DNA from: Sceloporus undulatus
Taxonomy: Eukaryota > Chordata > Lepidosauria > Squamata > Phrynosomatidae
Direction of reading: 5' to 3'
Assembly (NCBI RefSeq): GCF_019175285.1
Contig: NC_056529.1
Coordinates: 15,994,533-16,058,532, forward strand
DNA: 64,000 nt
The translations under genes were made by a program, and so were the position numbers. Each line of letters opens with the position of its first letter. Position 1 is the stretch's first letter. A model generated the notes under the pieces. It searched no databases. It was given only the letters and a program-made list of their open reading frames with translations, and was not told the DNA's origin. Positions 51,963-63,075 of this stretch are shown piece by piece.

Positions 51963-52250
51963 ATGGTTCCTATGGGATCTGGGATTTGTTGTTTGTTGAG
52001 GCACCGGAGCTCTTTGACAGTGAAGACTTAGGGCTCATTCTCACTTACTGTATAATCCGTTTCCTGATTCGCCCTCGCTCCGCATTGGAAATCGATTCAA
52101 AAAAGTCCCTGGTTCCCATTATAAAGCAGATCTTACCCCAGTGTAATCGCGCTTTTTTGGCATGGTTGTCATCCCCACTACTTGCGCCGCTTCAAAATGC
52201 CTGTCAATCATCAGTGACGCAATATCTCACAAAACTACAAATCCAAAGCA
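51963..52250. mobile_element. Family A MITE arms split by about 200 bp of unknown DNA
   Basis: GGGATCTGGGATTTGTTGTT to TTGACAGTGAAGACT at the left and TATCTCACAAAACTACAAAT at the right match family A; the intervening 52030-52222 does not. Confidence 0.5.
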
Positions 52251-52883
52251 ATTTGGTTTTGTATGTGTCCAGATGTTTGCCAGTTAACTGCTCCTTTTCC
52301 ATTCTATTGGAAGTCATCTCAGTAACTGGGAAAGATACTTGAGCAGTCGCCAGTCATATTGCAAACAAGCAAAGAATACAACAATTATATAAAAGGACCA
52401 TAGCTGTTGCCTTGTAAAAACCTGAGAACCTAGCCTAAACTTTATTTTTTTAATGGATCCTTTAATATTTATTTCCCCCTCGGCAGACATCCTATTGTTA
52501 ATCAGAATGGGCAAAGAATGTTATCTTGCCTAAGGCAATCGGTGCTGTGCAGATGTACTGCATAAAGATTTGATGAACATGCAGAAGAGTTTCCTTCAAG
52601 GAAGCCAAAGAGGTACAAAACAACTAAGTCCTTGCATAGATCTCATTCATTTCAAGTAGATTACTCATGGATAAAAGGGCAGGGGGAGAGCCACAATTTT
52701 TTGAGAGATGCTGTTTGGCTTTCTTACTAGGTCTTGAAGCCAATGGTGAGCAACAGTTATCACTTAATTATCTGAGTTTTGGGGCTTTTCCAAAAAAGAC
52801 AACTGTAATGGGATAGACTGCACAATTTGTTGTTTTCAGTGTGTCTCTCTGTGTGTGTATGTTGTGTTGTTTTTGTGTGCATA

Positions 52884-52965
52884 ATGCATCTGAGGAAGTA
52901 GACCGAAGTCTACGAAAGCTCCTGCTGCCAACTTCTTTATTTCAGTGAGTCTCAAAGGCGCGACA
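52884..52965 (+). mobile_element. Penelope-like tail with hammerhead-like motif, copy 2
   Basis: CTGAGGA at 52890-52896, stem GTAGAC/GTCTAC (52898-52903 with 52908-52913), GAAA at 52914-52917, mini-stem GC/GC. Followed by CCAACTTCTTTATTTCAGTG and AGTCTCAAAGG. Confidence 0.55.
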
Positions 52966-53139
52966 TTCTCTTTTGTGACATCCTTTACTTCCTCCATGAC
53001 TAGCCAACCTGTACAACGATAGATTGCACTATGTACTAAGACTTCATCGGCAGAGCAACCATAAGCGATGCGAGATGCTTTGATTGCTTGGTAGGAAACT
53101 AGCATTCTGACTCAACCTCTCTCTTTTATCTTTTTTGCC

Positions 53140-53890
53140 AGTTAACTTTCGAATGGAGCCTTTTCATAATCCTGGATCCTGGAAAACTGGGGTTCTAAAT
53201 GACACTTTAAAAATTGCATGCGGTGCTTCCCAATGCAATTGAGCTTGACAGCCACACTGCCGCGGCTAAAAATAAATGGCTCCGCATCCAAATAATAAGT
53301 AATAACAATGTTAGCCTGCATCGGAATTGCAGGAGCAGATTCAAATGCAATATTAATTTTAGGGATATGAGTGACTAGGGAGAGATAGAGGCAAGGAAAC
53401 AACCCCTTCATATCGCCAGACTCTCATCTGATCCCCCAGGCAACTGGCTGCCTTTCACCTCGGCAGTGCAGCAATTATGTGGCATAATGACTGCACTGCA
53501 AATAAGCAGGGAGATTTTATTAAACCAAATGAGCAAATCATCGGCGTCTTATTGCGGTTTGATTGACAGTGACAAGTGTCGAGCCGACACGGATGTGAAT
53601 ATGATAAAGAAGCTCGCCGGAAAGCTCTTGATAATGTTACTCTTGATAAAGTTGCCTCGGCAAACCTTGCTGAGTAAATAAAAGGGAAAGGAAATATGAT
53701 GCATATTAATTCGCGTCATTTGCTACCCGATGCGGGATGGGAAGCGCAGAGGAGGAGGAGGAGGGAATCTCGGCGAAGGTTGGGGCGCATTGGCATTTCA
53801 TCTGAATTCCAAAATTGCATTCATGAGTCGCACAGACTTTACAATAATATATTAATATTAAAAGTAAAGGTCATTCCACATAACGGTTAA
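53140..53890. promoter_or_regulatory. Candidate conserved non-coding element 2
   Basis: About 750 bp with no repeats and no long frame. It holds many TAAT/ATTA cores and an exact PBX-MEIS/PREP site, TGATTGACAG, at 53560-53569, plus ATGCATATTAATTC near 53699. Texture is that of a vertebrate developmental enhancer; this is inference. Confidence 0.45.
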
Positions 53891-54351
53891 GCTGCCTGAG
53901 CCTCAACCTTTCCATCAGTAACAGGCTTCTGGGGGAAGGCGGGAGAGAAAACAAGAGCGAAGGATCTGGATAAAAGGAGCGGAGAAGCGGAAGTGTTACT
54001 TTGATGGAACATACTCTGAAGTTGGGATGCATTACTGAAAGACCCAAATGGAAGGCTCCTTCTCCTAAACACCTTACATTAGATTGCTTGGTTTAACCTT
54101 CTCACTTCTATCAGTTTAAAACTGATTCTTCCAACTGGACGTTTTGTTACATTCCCCCACACACAACATTTCGGGCATCAGGAACTGTTAGTAACTAAGT
54201 GAAATCAGTTCCTTCAATTTTCTTCTCAACTGATCCCACAAATTGGCCACCCGTCCAATCCCTTTAAAAAATCCGAATGGGCTAGTTTTATTGGCCCATC
54301 AATGAATGGATATTGGAAAAGGTTTTTTTTATAATGGTGATGTTCAAGATA

Positions 54352-54616
54352 CAGTGCGCCCGCTTTATACACGGGCGCGCTTTATGCGGACTTGAGCGTA
54401 CACGCTCAAGCCACAGGAAGTGCGCGGGGTGCAAGGGGCAGCACGTCCAATTCAAATGAATGGGGCATGCGCCCATGGCACCCCACACGCTCCTGCTCCG
54501 TCGCGCCTCCGCGTACATGCTCCATTCAAATGAATGGGGCTTGAGCATAGGCGGAATTCGCCTTACGTGGGGGGGGGGTCCGGAACAGATCCCCCGCGTA
54601 AGGCAAGGGCCCACTG
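54352..54616. mobile_element. CpG-rich Tigger-like MITE, 265 bp, TA target
   Basis: Ends CAGTGCGCCCGCTTTATACA / GGGCCCACTG, flanked by TA at 54350-54351 and 54617-54618. Many intact CpGs and good arm symmetry (AATTCAAATGAATGGGGCAT; CATTCAAATGAATGGGGCTT) suggest a fairly young copy. Confidence 0.8.
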
Positions 54617-54669
54617 TACTCAAGTTGAATCGCCCTTGAAACTATCTGCACATGGTTTCAGAACTAAAG

Positions 54670-54752
54670 TCGAAGGCTTTCATGGCCGGCATCCATAGTT
54701 TTTACGGGTTTTCCCTGTGGCTGTGTGGCCATGTTCTAGAATAGTTTTGGAA
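54670..54752 (+). mobile_element. Penelope-like end fragment
   Basis: AGTCGAAGGCTTTCATGGCC then GGCATCCATAGTTTTT and GGCCATGTTCTAGAATAG. Same ends as the foldback at 20036-20361. Confidence 0.55.
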
Positions 54753-55368
54753 GGTTTTTTATTACCCTATCAGCCCGTCCCATTTTGTGTGGACTTCAGA
54801 TGACAACATCCTTAACTTATAACTTTCTTCTGTTTGTCCACTGCTTCTTATACTAAATCCACTAAAGATAAAAAGGCAAAACAGCCACATACTTTCTCCT
54901 AGGCGTGCGAGGAGCCTCTGTGTTGGAAACGTCTGCCATCATCTACACCTGTAATCGGGTCTTGAAACTGCTGCGTATTTTTGTTGGCATCCTTTGCCAT
55001 CTCATTCTGAAAACAGCACTCAGTTTTGAACAAGGACATCACTATTTGGCACGGCAGGCATAAGGATGCAGGCAATTGGACCTTATCATAGGATCCCTCT
55101 GCCATTAGTCCAGGAAAAATAGATGGATGACTGGAGTTCATTTCGGAAACCAGCAGAGACTGCCTCTGATTTTGCACTTAGACAAGCAAATGCATCAGTG
55201 AGGGCATGTAGTACTGGTGGTAATGCAAGATCTTCTCCATTATCACCAGGAAGTAGTATACCTTTTTGCCTTGCTGTATATACAAATTCAGTGCAGGAAC
55301 GACCAGGCTTTGGTGCCTGACTACTTGAATTATCAGACCCACAACTCAAGGGTAATAATCTTTTAGAC

Positions 55369-55557
55369 CAGTGGTTCTCAACCTGTGGGTCACAACCTCT
55401 TTGGGGGTTGAATGACTCTTTCACAGGGGTCACCCAAGACCATTGGAAAACACATATGCTATGAAGTAGCAACAAAAATAATTGTATGGTTGCGGGTCAC
55501 CACAACGTGATGAATGGTATTAAAGGGTTGCGGCATTAGGAAGCTTGAGAACCCCTG
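55369..55557. mobile_element. SPIN/URR1-like hAT MITE, 189 bp, perfect 8 bp target duplication
   Basis: Begins CAGTGGTTCTCAACCTGTGG, continues CACAGGGGTCACCCAAGACC and AAGTAGCAACAAAAATAATT, ends GAGAACCCCTG. TTTTAGAC flanks it exactly (55361-55368, 55558-55565). The sequence matches the SPIN/URR1 group of hAT elements known for horizontal transfer among tetrapods, as I recall that consensus. Confidence 0.85.
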
Positions 55558-55807
55558 TTTTAGACTGTAGCCAAATTGGCATCATTCAGGGATAAACTAG
55601 ACTGGGAACCTTATCGCACCCATTTTTAGGGGCACGGGAAGGGGACGCTCGGGGCTGCGCGAGTCCGAGAAAAAAACGCATTTTACCGTCCTCAAAATGT
55701 CCCCAGTCCGTTGCCCGGCGCCAAGCCATTCCCATTCAGAAGAAGACGACTTAACTATAATTATAACTATATTTGGATAAATGTAGATTGTTGTGCCATA
55801 CTTAATA

Positions 55808-55893
55808 AAAATAAGACATCCCCTGAAAATAAGCCATAATGTGTCTTCTTAAATAAATATAAAACAGTGTCTTATTTGGGGGGAAATATGGTA
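55808..55893. mobile_element. Short MITE fragment
   Basis: AAATAAGACATCCCCTGAAA and CAGTGTCTTATTTGGGGGGA are inverted parts of a common lizard MITE. Confidence 0.5.
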
Positions 55894-56199
55894 TATATCT
55901 ATCTACATAAATGAGTTAAAGTACAGTACTTACATTTATCCATCGATAAGTCGACCCAGGTTTTTCAGGCTAATGTTTTGACTAACATTTTTAGACTTCT
56001 GCATGAATATATACAGCACTTGTATCCCACCTTTTTTTCATCTCTTATGGCAGCTGAAGTTAGACACTGTGTTGTTCCTTTTTCTCCACTTATAATTCTG
56101 CTGTCATTTACCTCTTTGGTAATAATGCTAAGAGAAGTTGTCATATATATTTGTGCATGCTTTAGGCTTTAAATTCAAGACTTTCCCCCCCTCCCTTCT

Positions 56200-56960
56200 C
56201 CCAGAATGGCTGATTTTAGCCCTTTAGAAAAATCAGCTTACTTATAAGGAATTAGAAGCATTATTGCCTCCTTTAATATTCGTGGCCGTCTCTGGGAAAT
56301 GTATCACAACTTGGCATTTATTAGTGCTAGGCACAAGTAAGGGGCATGTTATTTGATTTGAATAACAGCTCGGAGCTACCGTTTGAGTCGAGAAATATAT
56401 TAGTCAGAAACAATCTCATTTAATAACACTGAAACTAATAAAAGGGGGGTGGGAAGGATCCGACTTCTTCCGAAATTGAATTTATGAATATTGCTTAGCA
56501 GGATTAATGATATATAAAAAAAAGCCCAAACCTGTTTGTCATGTTATTACTGTATTTCCCCCCGCATTTAAATGCAAAAGTGGGGAATCAATGAACCCAC
56601 TCAATCCATATTGAACTGAAGGGAAGCCTTAACAAACACATGACAACTTGGAAACTGGCAACAAACTTTAATTACAAGGTCAGGTAATCAAATTATAATC
56701 AAATTGATAAGGCCTTGTATAAAATCAGTGTCTGTAATTAATCAGATACAGTTCTAATGTTCTGTACTACTAAATGTATGGAGAGATACTTCACTTCCAT
56801 TTAAAAGTCACCATAAGGATTTATTTGCCTTCTATCTTCTCCGTTCGCTTCATTTGATGTCAAACATTTTGCATCTGAAATTATCCTCCCCTAAACTAGA
56901 TACTTGATCATATTTGTTTAAAATAAGTGTTATGCATTAATCATCATTTCCTTTAAAAAT
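56200..56960. promoter_or_regulatory. Candidate conserved non-coding element 3
   Basis: About 760 bp, repeat-free, rich in TAAT/ATTA (for example GTCTGTAATTAATCAGATAC near 56731 and GGTAATCAAATTATAATCAA near 56684). No coding frame. Conservation not tested. Confidence 0.4.
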
Positions 56961-56966
56961 GCAATG

Positions 56967-56977
56967 TGTATGCGTGC

Positions 56978-57020
<43 letters not shown>
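56967..57020. repeat. (TG)n microsatellite
   Basis: Pure TG run followed by TATACACATATACATACACC, directly left of a long hairpin. Confidence 0.95.
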
Positions 57021-57024
<4 letters not shown>

Positions 57025-57039
57025 CACATATACATACAC

Positions 57040-57127
57040 CTATAAACTAGATTTTTAAAACTGGACTCTCCCTGCAAAATATATATATTGCAAGGAGAGA
57101 GTTAATTTTTAAAAATCTAGTTTATAG
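57040..57127. repeat. 88 bp imperfect palindrome
   Basis: Left arm 57040-57077 (CTATAAACTAGATTTTTAAA...) pairs with 57088-57127 (...AAAAATCTAGTTTATAG), with a loop of about 10 bp. Confidence 0.85.
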
Positions 57128-57154
57128 ATGGGGGACATTATATACACACCCGTC

Positions 57155-57225
57155 CTTATTAAGCAATATTCCTCGCATAACTAGTTGTGTATATGTTTGT
57201 ATCGAGGAGAAATATTGTTAATAAG
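57155..57225. repeat. Second hairpin next to the palindrome
   Basis: CTTATTAAGCAATATTCCTC (57155-57175) pairs with 57203-57225 (CGAGGAGAAATATTGTTAAT...), loop 27 bp. Confidence 0.75.
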
Positions 57226-58113
57226 AGGCCATTATTAATAACTATATGTTATTATTATTGGAGCAGAACCGAGTAAGATTTCAATCGCAAGCATAACACA
57301 AGTAAATTCCAATAAAACTGAATGATCCTGCAGTCTTATTGCTATGTAAACCACCCTAGAAATTTAGTTGAAGGGCAGTATATGCATTCTTTTAAACAAA
57401 ATTAATTTCATTTTCTGAACGAAAACACTCCCTGCATCTAGAGCCCTTCTTTCTTTTTTCCTTTTTTATTATTTTTATTGGAAAAAAATAAATTGTACAA
57501 TAGATTGTATAATATATGAAATGTATATTCAAAAACCCTTCTTTCTGATGAACTAGTTTTAAAGAAAATAAATCAGAGAAGTTAAGTGAAGTACATTGCA
57601 TTTTTAAAATAGGTAAATATAATCTCCCTAAATAATTTACTCCAACCTTTAAAACAACCGGTGCGTAAACTAGATTTCAATAGACAAACAAAAATACAAC
57701 AGTGCAAATGTATGGGATCTATGTTCAGTTCAAATAAATCCAGGGTTACCTTCCATACCTTTAACTGAAGCAGTACTAACATGCTCATTGCGTAGTTGTG
57801 GCCAAAACAAGGCTCTTTATATACATTGGAAATTAATACTGTCCTTAAATCCACGTCATATTTACTCAAAGGTTGCTTCACAGGAAAAATAAAGGTACAT
57901 ATATCCAGTCTCAAAAGCTGCTGAGAAGAATTGTACATGAATATGGTTTCATAGAAATCTAAATGAATTAAAGTCTATATTACAGTAATTCCTTTATTAT
58001 CACAGCAAAAATATATATACAATAAGCTCAATGCCATTAGGTTTTGGTCTAGTGAGCCTAATTCAATAGTTTGCAGATCCTTGCTCTGTACCATATCAAG
58101 ACAACAGGTTGGG

Positions 58114-58262
58114 GAAGCATCTGCACTGCAGAATTAACGCAGTTTGACACCACTTTAACCGGTGCCACTACAAACTGCAAATCCAAGGATTCTGTAGGAT
58201 GGAGCCATAACAGTTAAAGCAATGTCAAACTGTATTAATTCTGCAGGTTGGCGGCAGCAGCC
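58114..58262. mobile_element. Family A MITE, short form
   Basis: ATCTGCACTGCAGAATTAAC and CAAACTGTATTAATTCTGCA arms with a shortened centre. Confidence 0.7.
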
Positions 58263-59029
58263 ATAGTACCATTACTTGTCGTGTGAAAGGTATCTGAAAA
58301 AGATGGAATATAAATGGAAGGAGAAGCAGATAAAGTCCTAACTGAACCAAGCATCTATTATTCCCATCGTTCAAAATCCAAGAGGTTGTTTTGCACAGAA
58401 AAGAGCCTATCTTGTGCCAGAAAGAGCATTTTCAGCACATTTGTTCCTTGTAGATAATAATATGCTGTTTTCTGGGCAAAGTAACCGTATGTGTGAATTT
58501 TGCACAGAATGACTCCCAAACTACAAAAATTCTCGTCAATCCAGGATGCTTTTCGTCAGAGTTTCCTGATGCTCAGGCAATATGCTTTTCAACCATTTTA
58601 TTAATATTTTTGAATATTTTTTTCCATCCCTTTCTCCTAGAAAGCATCACTTTTGTCAAGAATCAATATATATTTCTACTGATTATTATTGTTTTCCTCT
58701 GGAAAAGAAGGGTATAAAACACACTGCATATTTACTTATAGTCACTGAACAGATATTAATAACCAGATTCCAGTGTCAACACAAATCTATATTATACCGA
58801 TCAGAGAAAGTCTTAAACTTAGTCTGGCCTCCTTTTGTTAACTTACATCACCATCTTTATTTATACCAGGCCTTTCTCCCCGAAAACTGGGACTCAGTAT
58901 GTCTTTGCAAATTAAAATAAGCAGAATATGGTTAAAAAATACGCAGAAGACCACCATTAAATTCAAATTAACACTATGAAAAAAGTTTAAAACTTGCACT
59001 TAATGTTATAAAAAGTGACTTATAACTCA

Positions 59030-59447
59030 AGAATAAGTCCTATTCAGTTCAGTGGGGCTTACTCCCAGGAAACTAGTTATGGAATTACCATCAAAACATT
59101 AAAAGGGCATCACTGATGTTCACCATTACAAAAAAGAAACTATGGACTTAACCAAGCATGTGTGCCATTTATTTTATCGAGGCTGTAGGTGGAGCCATAA
59201 CACAATCTTTACGATAGCAATAGTTATACTCTGTGACGGAAATACTTCAACCAGACATTCAGTTCTCAAGAGGAAAAAAACAATGCATAGGACCTCAATT
59301 TATACATAGATGCCTCATTTTAAATTATCCCTGCAACATGTTCATTTGTAGCGTATGCCTAGATAGATCTACCCAGACATAAATCCCATTGTGTTTAATG
59401 AGGCTTACTCCCAGGTAAGTGAGTATTGTATAGGACTGCAACCTTCA
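59030..59447. repeat. Two fragments of a lizard interspersed repeat
   Basis: CAGTGGGGCTTACTCCCAGG near 59060 and AATGAGGCTTACTCCCAGGT near 59397 are related; a third lies in inverse form at 60344-60426. Family not named. Confidence 0.45.
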
Positions 59448-59572
59448 CACTATTTTCAAGTCAAGGGCCAGAAGCAAAGAGGAGAAAGCTAAACTATTGG
59501 ATAGAGAACTAGAGAGAATCCTTGGAAGAGGACATTTCAGCAGGTCCTGGGTGTCACACAACCAAGTCACAA

Positions 59573-59820
59573 GCTGTAGTCATCATTGTGTGCCTTTAGT
59601 TTGTTTCTGACTTATGGCGATCCTAAGTCTATCCCTGCGAGGTGGGCCTTGGTGGTGCAGTGAGAACTGCCCCCACAAGGTTGTGAGTTCAATCCCAGGG
59701 CTCCAAAATAAAATGAATACCCAGTTGTCTTACAAATTGCAAACCACTTAGAGAGTGCAGAGTTCACTATGCAGCAGTATAGAAATGTAAATGCTATTGT
59801 TATACCAGAGGCATTTGGGG
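59573..59820. repeat. ACA-type SINE tail (-) followed by a second tRNA-type SINE (+)
   Basis: CATTGTGTGCCTTTAGTTTG to 59640 is the - tail. Then GGCCTTGGTGGTGCAGTGAG, a GTTGTGAGTTCAATCCCAGG B box, and an L2-like end GTATAGAAATGTAAATGCTA. Confidence 0.6.
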
Positions 59821-60113
59821 GAAATAAAATAGATGTTCCCAGCCCTGCAGTGCTAGCACTGTGATGTCGATAGGACCCACCAACCAAGGATTGCTGCACC
59901 CAAAAGCACTCAGATGAGGGTTTCCCAAAGGTGGGGTACAACAACCTAAAACACCACAGTAAGCACCATATATATTCAACTATAAGTCAAGAAATTTATG
60001 CCCCAAAATTGACCCTAAAATCCTTATATATGGGTCAATAACTAGTACTGCTTGGAAAGGTTCTAAAACAAGCAAGCCTGATGCCCCACTCTTGGTTCCT
60101 TGAGGCACATGTT

Positions 60114-60116
<3 letters not shown>

Positions 60117-60149
<33 letters not shown>

Positions 60150-60165
60150 AGAAAGAGAGAGAGAA
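60117..60165. repeat. (GT)n/(GA)n microsatellite
   Basis: TGTGTG run followed by a GA run. Confidence 0.9.
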
Positions 60166-60432
60166 ACTACTTCTGCACTTTGAACTCAGTTTGCAGCACT
60201 TGAAGTAAGCTAAGAGCAAAAGGGAGAAAGTGGGGGGAGGAGAGAGAAACTGGGACATTTTAAAAGTAGCTGAGAACGTGGGATGGCAGAGGATTAATTG
60301 GACAATTGGAAGACATGATAATGTGAAGAATATTTATACAATTGAAGCCACAATCCTATAGGCTCTTTCCCTGAGAGCGAACCCCAATGAATTCCATGGG
60401 CTTACCCCCAAGTAGACATGAGCAGGAGAGGA

Positions 60433-60881
60433 GACAGCATGGTGTAGTGGTTTGAGTGTTGAACTATGACTCTGGAGGACAGGGTTCAAATCCCAGCTCA
60501 GCCATGGAAACAGATTGGGCAATATAAATCTGCTTCCAGTCACTTTGGAGGTATGCTGTTTAAATGGCACGCACATCTTAAGAGGCCAGCAACTGCGCCA
60601 AAGCTGTGCTCCAGTCCTTAGGACTGGGGTGTGGCTTTGGTGTGGCTTCCAGCCTCTTAGGACGCATGCGTCATTTAAACATCATACCTCCAAAGTGACC
60701 TGAAGCAGCTTTATTTTGGCCTGTCTGTTCAGGCCCAGTGTGACCTTGGGCAAACCACACTCTCTCAGCCTCAGAGGATGGCCATGGAAAACGTCCTCTG
60801 AACCAATCTTGCCAAGAAAACCCCGTGGCCTTAGGGTTGCCATAAATCTTCACAGCTTCAAGGCAAACAACAACAACAACA
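60433..60881 (+). repeat. ACA-type SINE split by a family B MITE
   Basis: SINE head 60433-60514 (GGTGTAGTGGTTTGAGTGTT; TTCAAATCCCAGCTCAGCCA) and body 60737-60881 (GTGTGACCTTGGGCAAACCA ... AACAACAACAACAAC) are separated exactly by the MITE. Confidence 0.88.
60515..60736. mobile_element. Family B MITE, copy 4, nested in SINE
   Basis: Left end shortened (GGGCAATATAAATCTGCTTC), arms CACTTTGGAGGTATGCTGTT and its partner, right end CTGTCTGTTCAGGCCC. Younger than the SINE it interrupts. Confidence 0.85.
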
Positions 60882-62284
60882 GACATGTATAGTACAGGAT
60901 TGTGGGGTGACTTCCAATTTTGCTAGAGAAAAAATTCTATGTTTTCAGAGTCATTAATGTATCCTTTAGCGGTATTAGTAATGCCATAGATTATGTGTTG
61001 TTTGGCTTGGAGAATGTTCCTGGACTTCCGCTCCACCCAGCAGAACTTAAAGCAGCCAGCTTTGCACTACAGAACATAACCTCACACTTTCCCTCTTAAT
61101 GCCCAACAGAGCTCTGCAAACATGCTGGCCTGGGCTTCGTATCATACTGAACCGATCGCTGCCTTGATGTGGATTTGGACAGAGATCCATATGCCTCCAT
61201 GATACCACACACAGAGTCATGAATGATGCCATTAACTCATACTTGACTCCAGGGCCTTTATTTTCTGCTCATGCCATATGATGCAGAAGGAATGGCTTCA
61301 AGATACCTTGCTTTGGAGAGGCATAAAAGTAAGGACATGGGATGTATCTCATTGTGCCACTCCTTCTACAGTTCTTATCTGCTTTTAGATGTTGCAGCCA
61401 AGTGATAAAACTACAAGCACCACGGCTGGAATCCAGACAGTGATCTGCATGCATATATAAGTAACTTCTCTTTTGAAGGTCTCTTAAAACCAGGATGACC
61501 ACCCCTGTGTCACAACCACAAAGGAGCAAAAAGCATCACAAAATGTAGGACGTTTAAGAAAAACGTAGCATTTTACACAATAAAAGATTTTTAAAAACCC
61601 ATATATAAATTAATTCCATATGGTATTTCATATCCTGTATGATTATGTACTCGACAATATTTTTCTGATGAACCTATCTTTGTTAAAAATGCCTTTGTTG
61701 GCTTGCAGTATATAGAACTCTAAGCAAGACAAATGCTTAAAATTGTACTTTATTAGCAACGGAGCTTTGAATCTACATTGAAATTATTCCTTTGCTTTGT
61801 CCATTGTGCTGAAATTAAGGGGGAAACCCCTTTCAACATTTGCATTCTCAAGCAGCCCATTGCCTAACGCTTTTGCTGTTCTTTTCTCTCTGAGAAAGAA
61901 ATGTGCCCTGAGCTCTGCAAGCAAGTCTTGTCTGCTGCTGTTCTTAGGAAAAGATAACTTTAGAAGGATCCAGCCTATCCCTCTGTTTATGCCGAGGAAA
62001 TGCTGCCAAGTAGACAAACTTCTCAAAGGGGAACAGAAAATGTGGTGTTACTCAATGGGCCTTTTAGTTTAGTTGGGACCCTGCTTAAACTTTGTGAGCT
62101 TTGCCAGGTCTTGGCTGGCAGCTTGAAACTGAGCTGCTGCTCTTGCTTTTTTCGTCAGGCAGGTCAAGAGGTAGCAGAAAAAACAATGTGTGTCTGGGGA
62201 GGATTGCATATCTCTGGAGAAGAAAGAGGGTATCTGTGGTTGATTTTTTGAGACTCCTCCGCCTCTCTCTGATTGAGAATCCTT
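60882..62284. other. Intergenic, nothing recognised
   Basis: No gene, repeat family or RNA identified in this 1.4 kb. Confidence 0.4.
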
Positions 62285-63075
62285 CCTTGTTGTTGTTATT
62301 AGTAGCGGCCCTTGAGTTGACCTCAATTCATAGCAACCCTGTAGTTGAAGCCTTTCCAAGACCCCCTGACCTCCACTGCTCTGCTTAGGTCTTATAGGCG
62401 TGTTACAGACCGCCCAAAACGGGCAGTCTTGCGCCGCTGCTGGTTGCAGTGTGGAGGAGCCCCAGCATCCAAACCACACGGCTCCTCCCCGCTGCAAATA
62501 AGAAGCGCCAAAATGGGTCTTCTCTTTGCAGCGCAGTTATGACGCCACGAGGCACCAATGGCGTACTCGTGGCATCATGTGTGCCGTGTGACATGCGGAT
62601 GCAAAGCATCCACTACATCAAGAGGGCGGCCCCTGTGTGGAATGGGCGCCGCCATTTTGTACGGACTCGGTCCGTATTAGGGTTAGGGGCGTCCGGAAGG
62701 GACGCCCCTTTCTAACCCTAATACGGACCCAGTCTGTACTTTATGCCCGTCTGTAATGGGCCATAGATTCAGGCCCATAACCTTCCTAATTTCTCCCTTT
62801 TTACTACCTTCTACCTTTCCTAGCATTGTTGTCTTTTCTAGTGAGTCCTGCTTTTTCATGATGCGTCTGAAGTAGAACAACCTCACTTTACTCATCTTGG
62901 TTTCCAGGGAGAGTGCAGGCTTGATCTGTTCAAGGATCCTTTTGTTTGTCGTTTGGGCTGTCCACAGTATTCTCAGCACTCTTCTCCAGCACCACATCTC
63001 AAATGAGGTGATTTTTGCTCTATCTGCTTTTGTCACATCTGTACATGATGATGGGAAATACAATTGACTGGATGT
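62285..63075 (-). mobile_element. RTE/BovB-like LINE 3' end, split by a family C MITE
   Basis: On the - strand: FEMWCWRRVLRILWTAQTTN, KRILEQIKPALSLETKMSK and QDSLEKTTMLGKVEGS, the typical C-terminus of RTE-clade polymerase ORFs. Interrupted at 62397-62762. Confidence 0.8.
62397..62762. mobile_element. Family C foldback MITE, 366 bp, ATA target duplication
   Basis: Ends GGCGTGTTACAGAC / GTCTGTAATGGGCC, flanked by ATA (62394-62396, 62763-62765). A CpG-rich inner palindrome spans about 62660-62740 (ACGGACTCGGTCCGTATTAG and partner). Termini resemble family B, so B and C are probably related. Confidence 0.85.
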
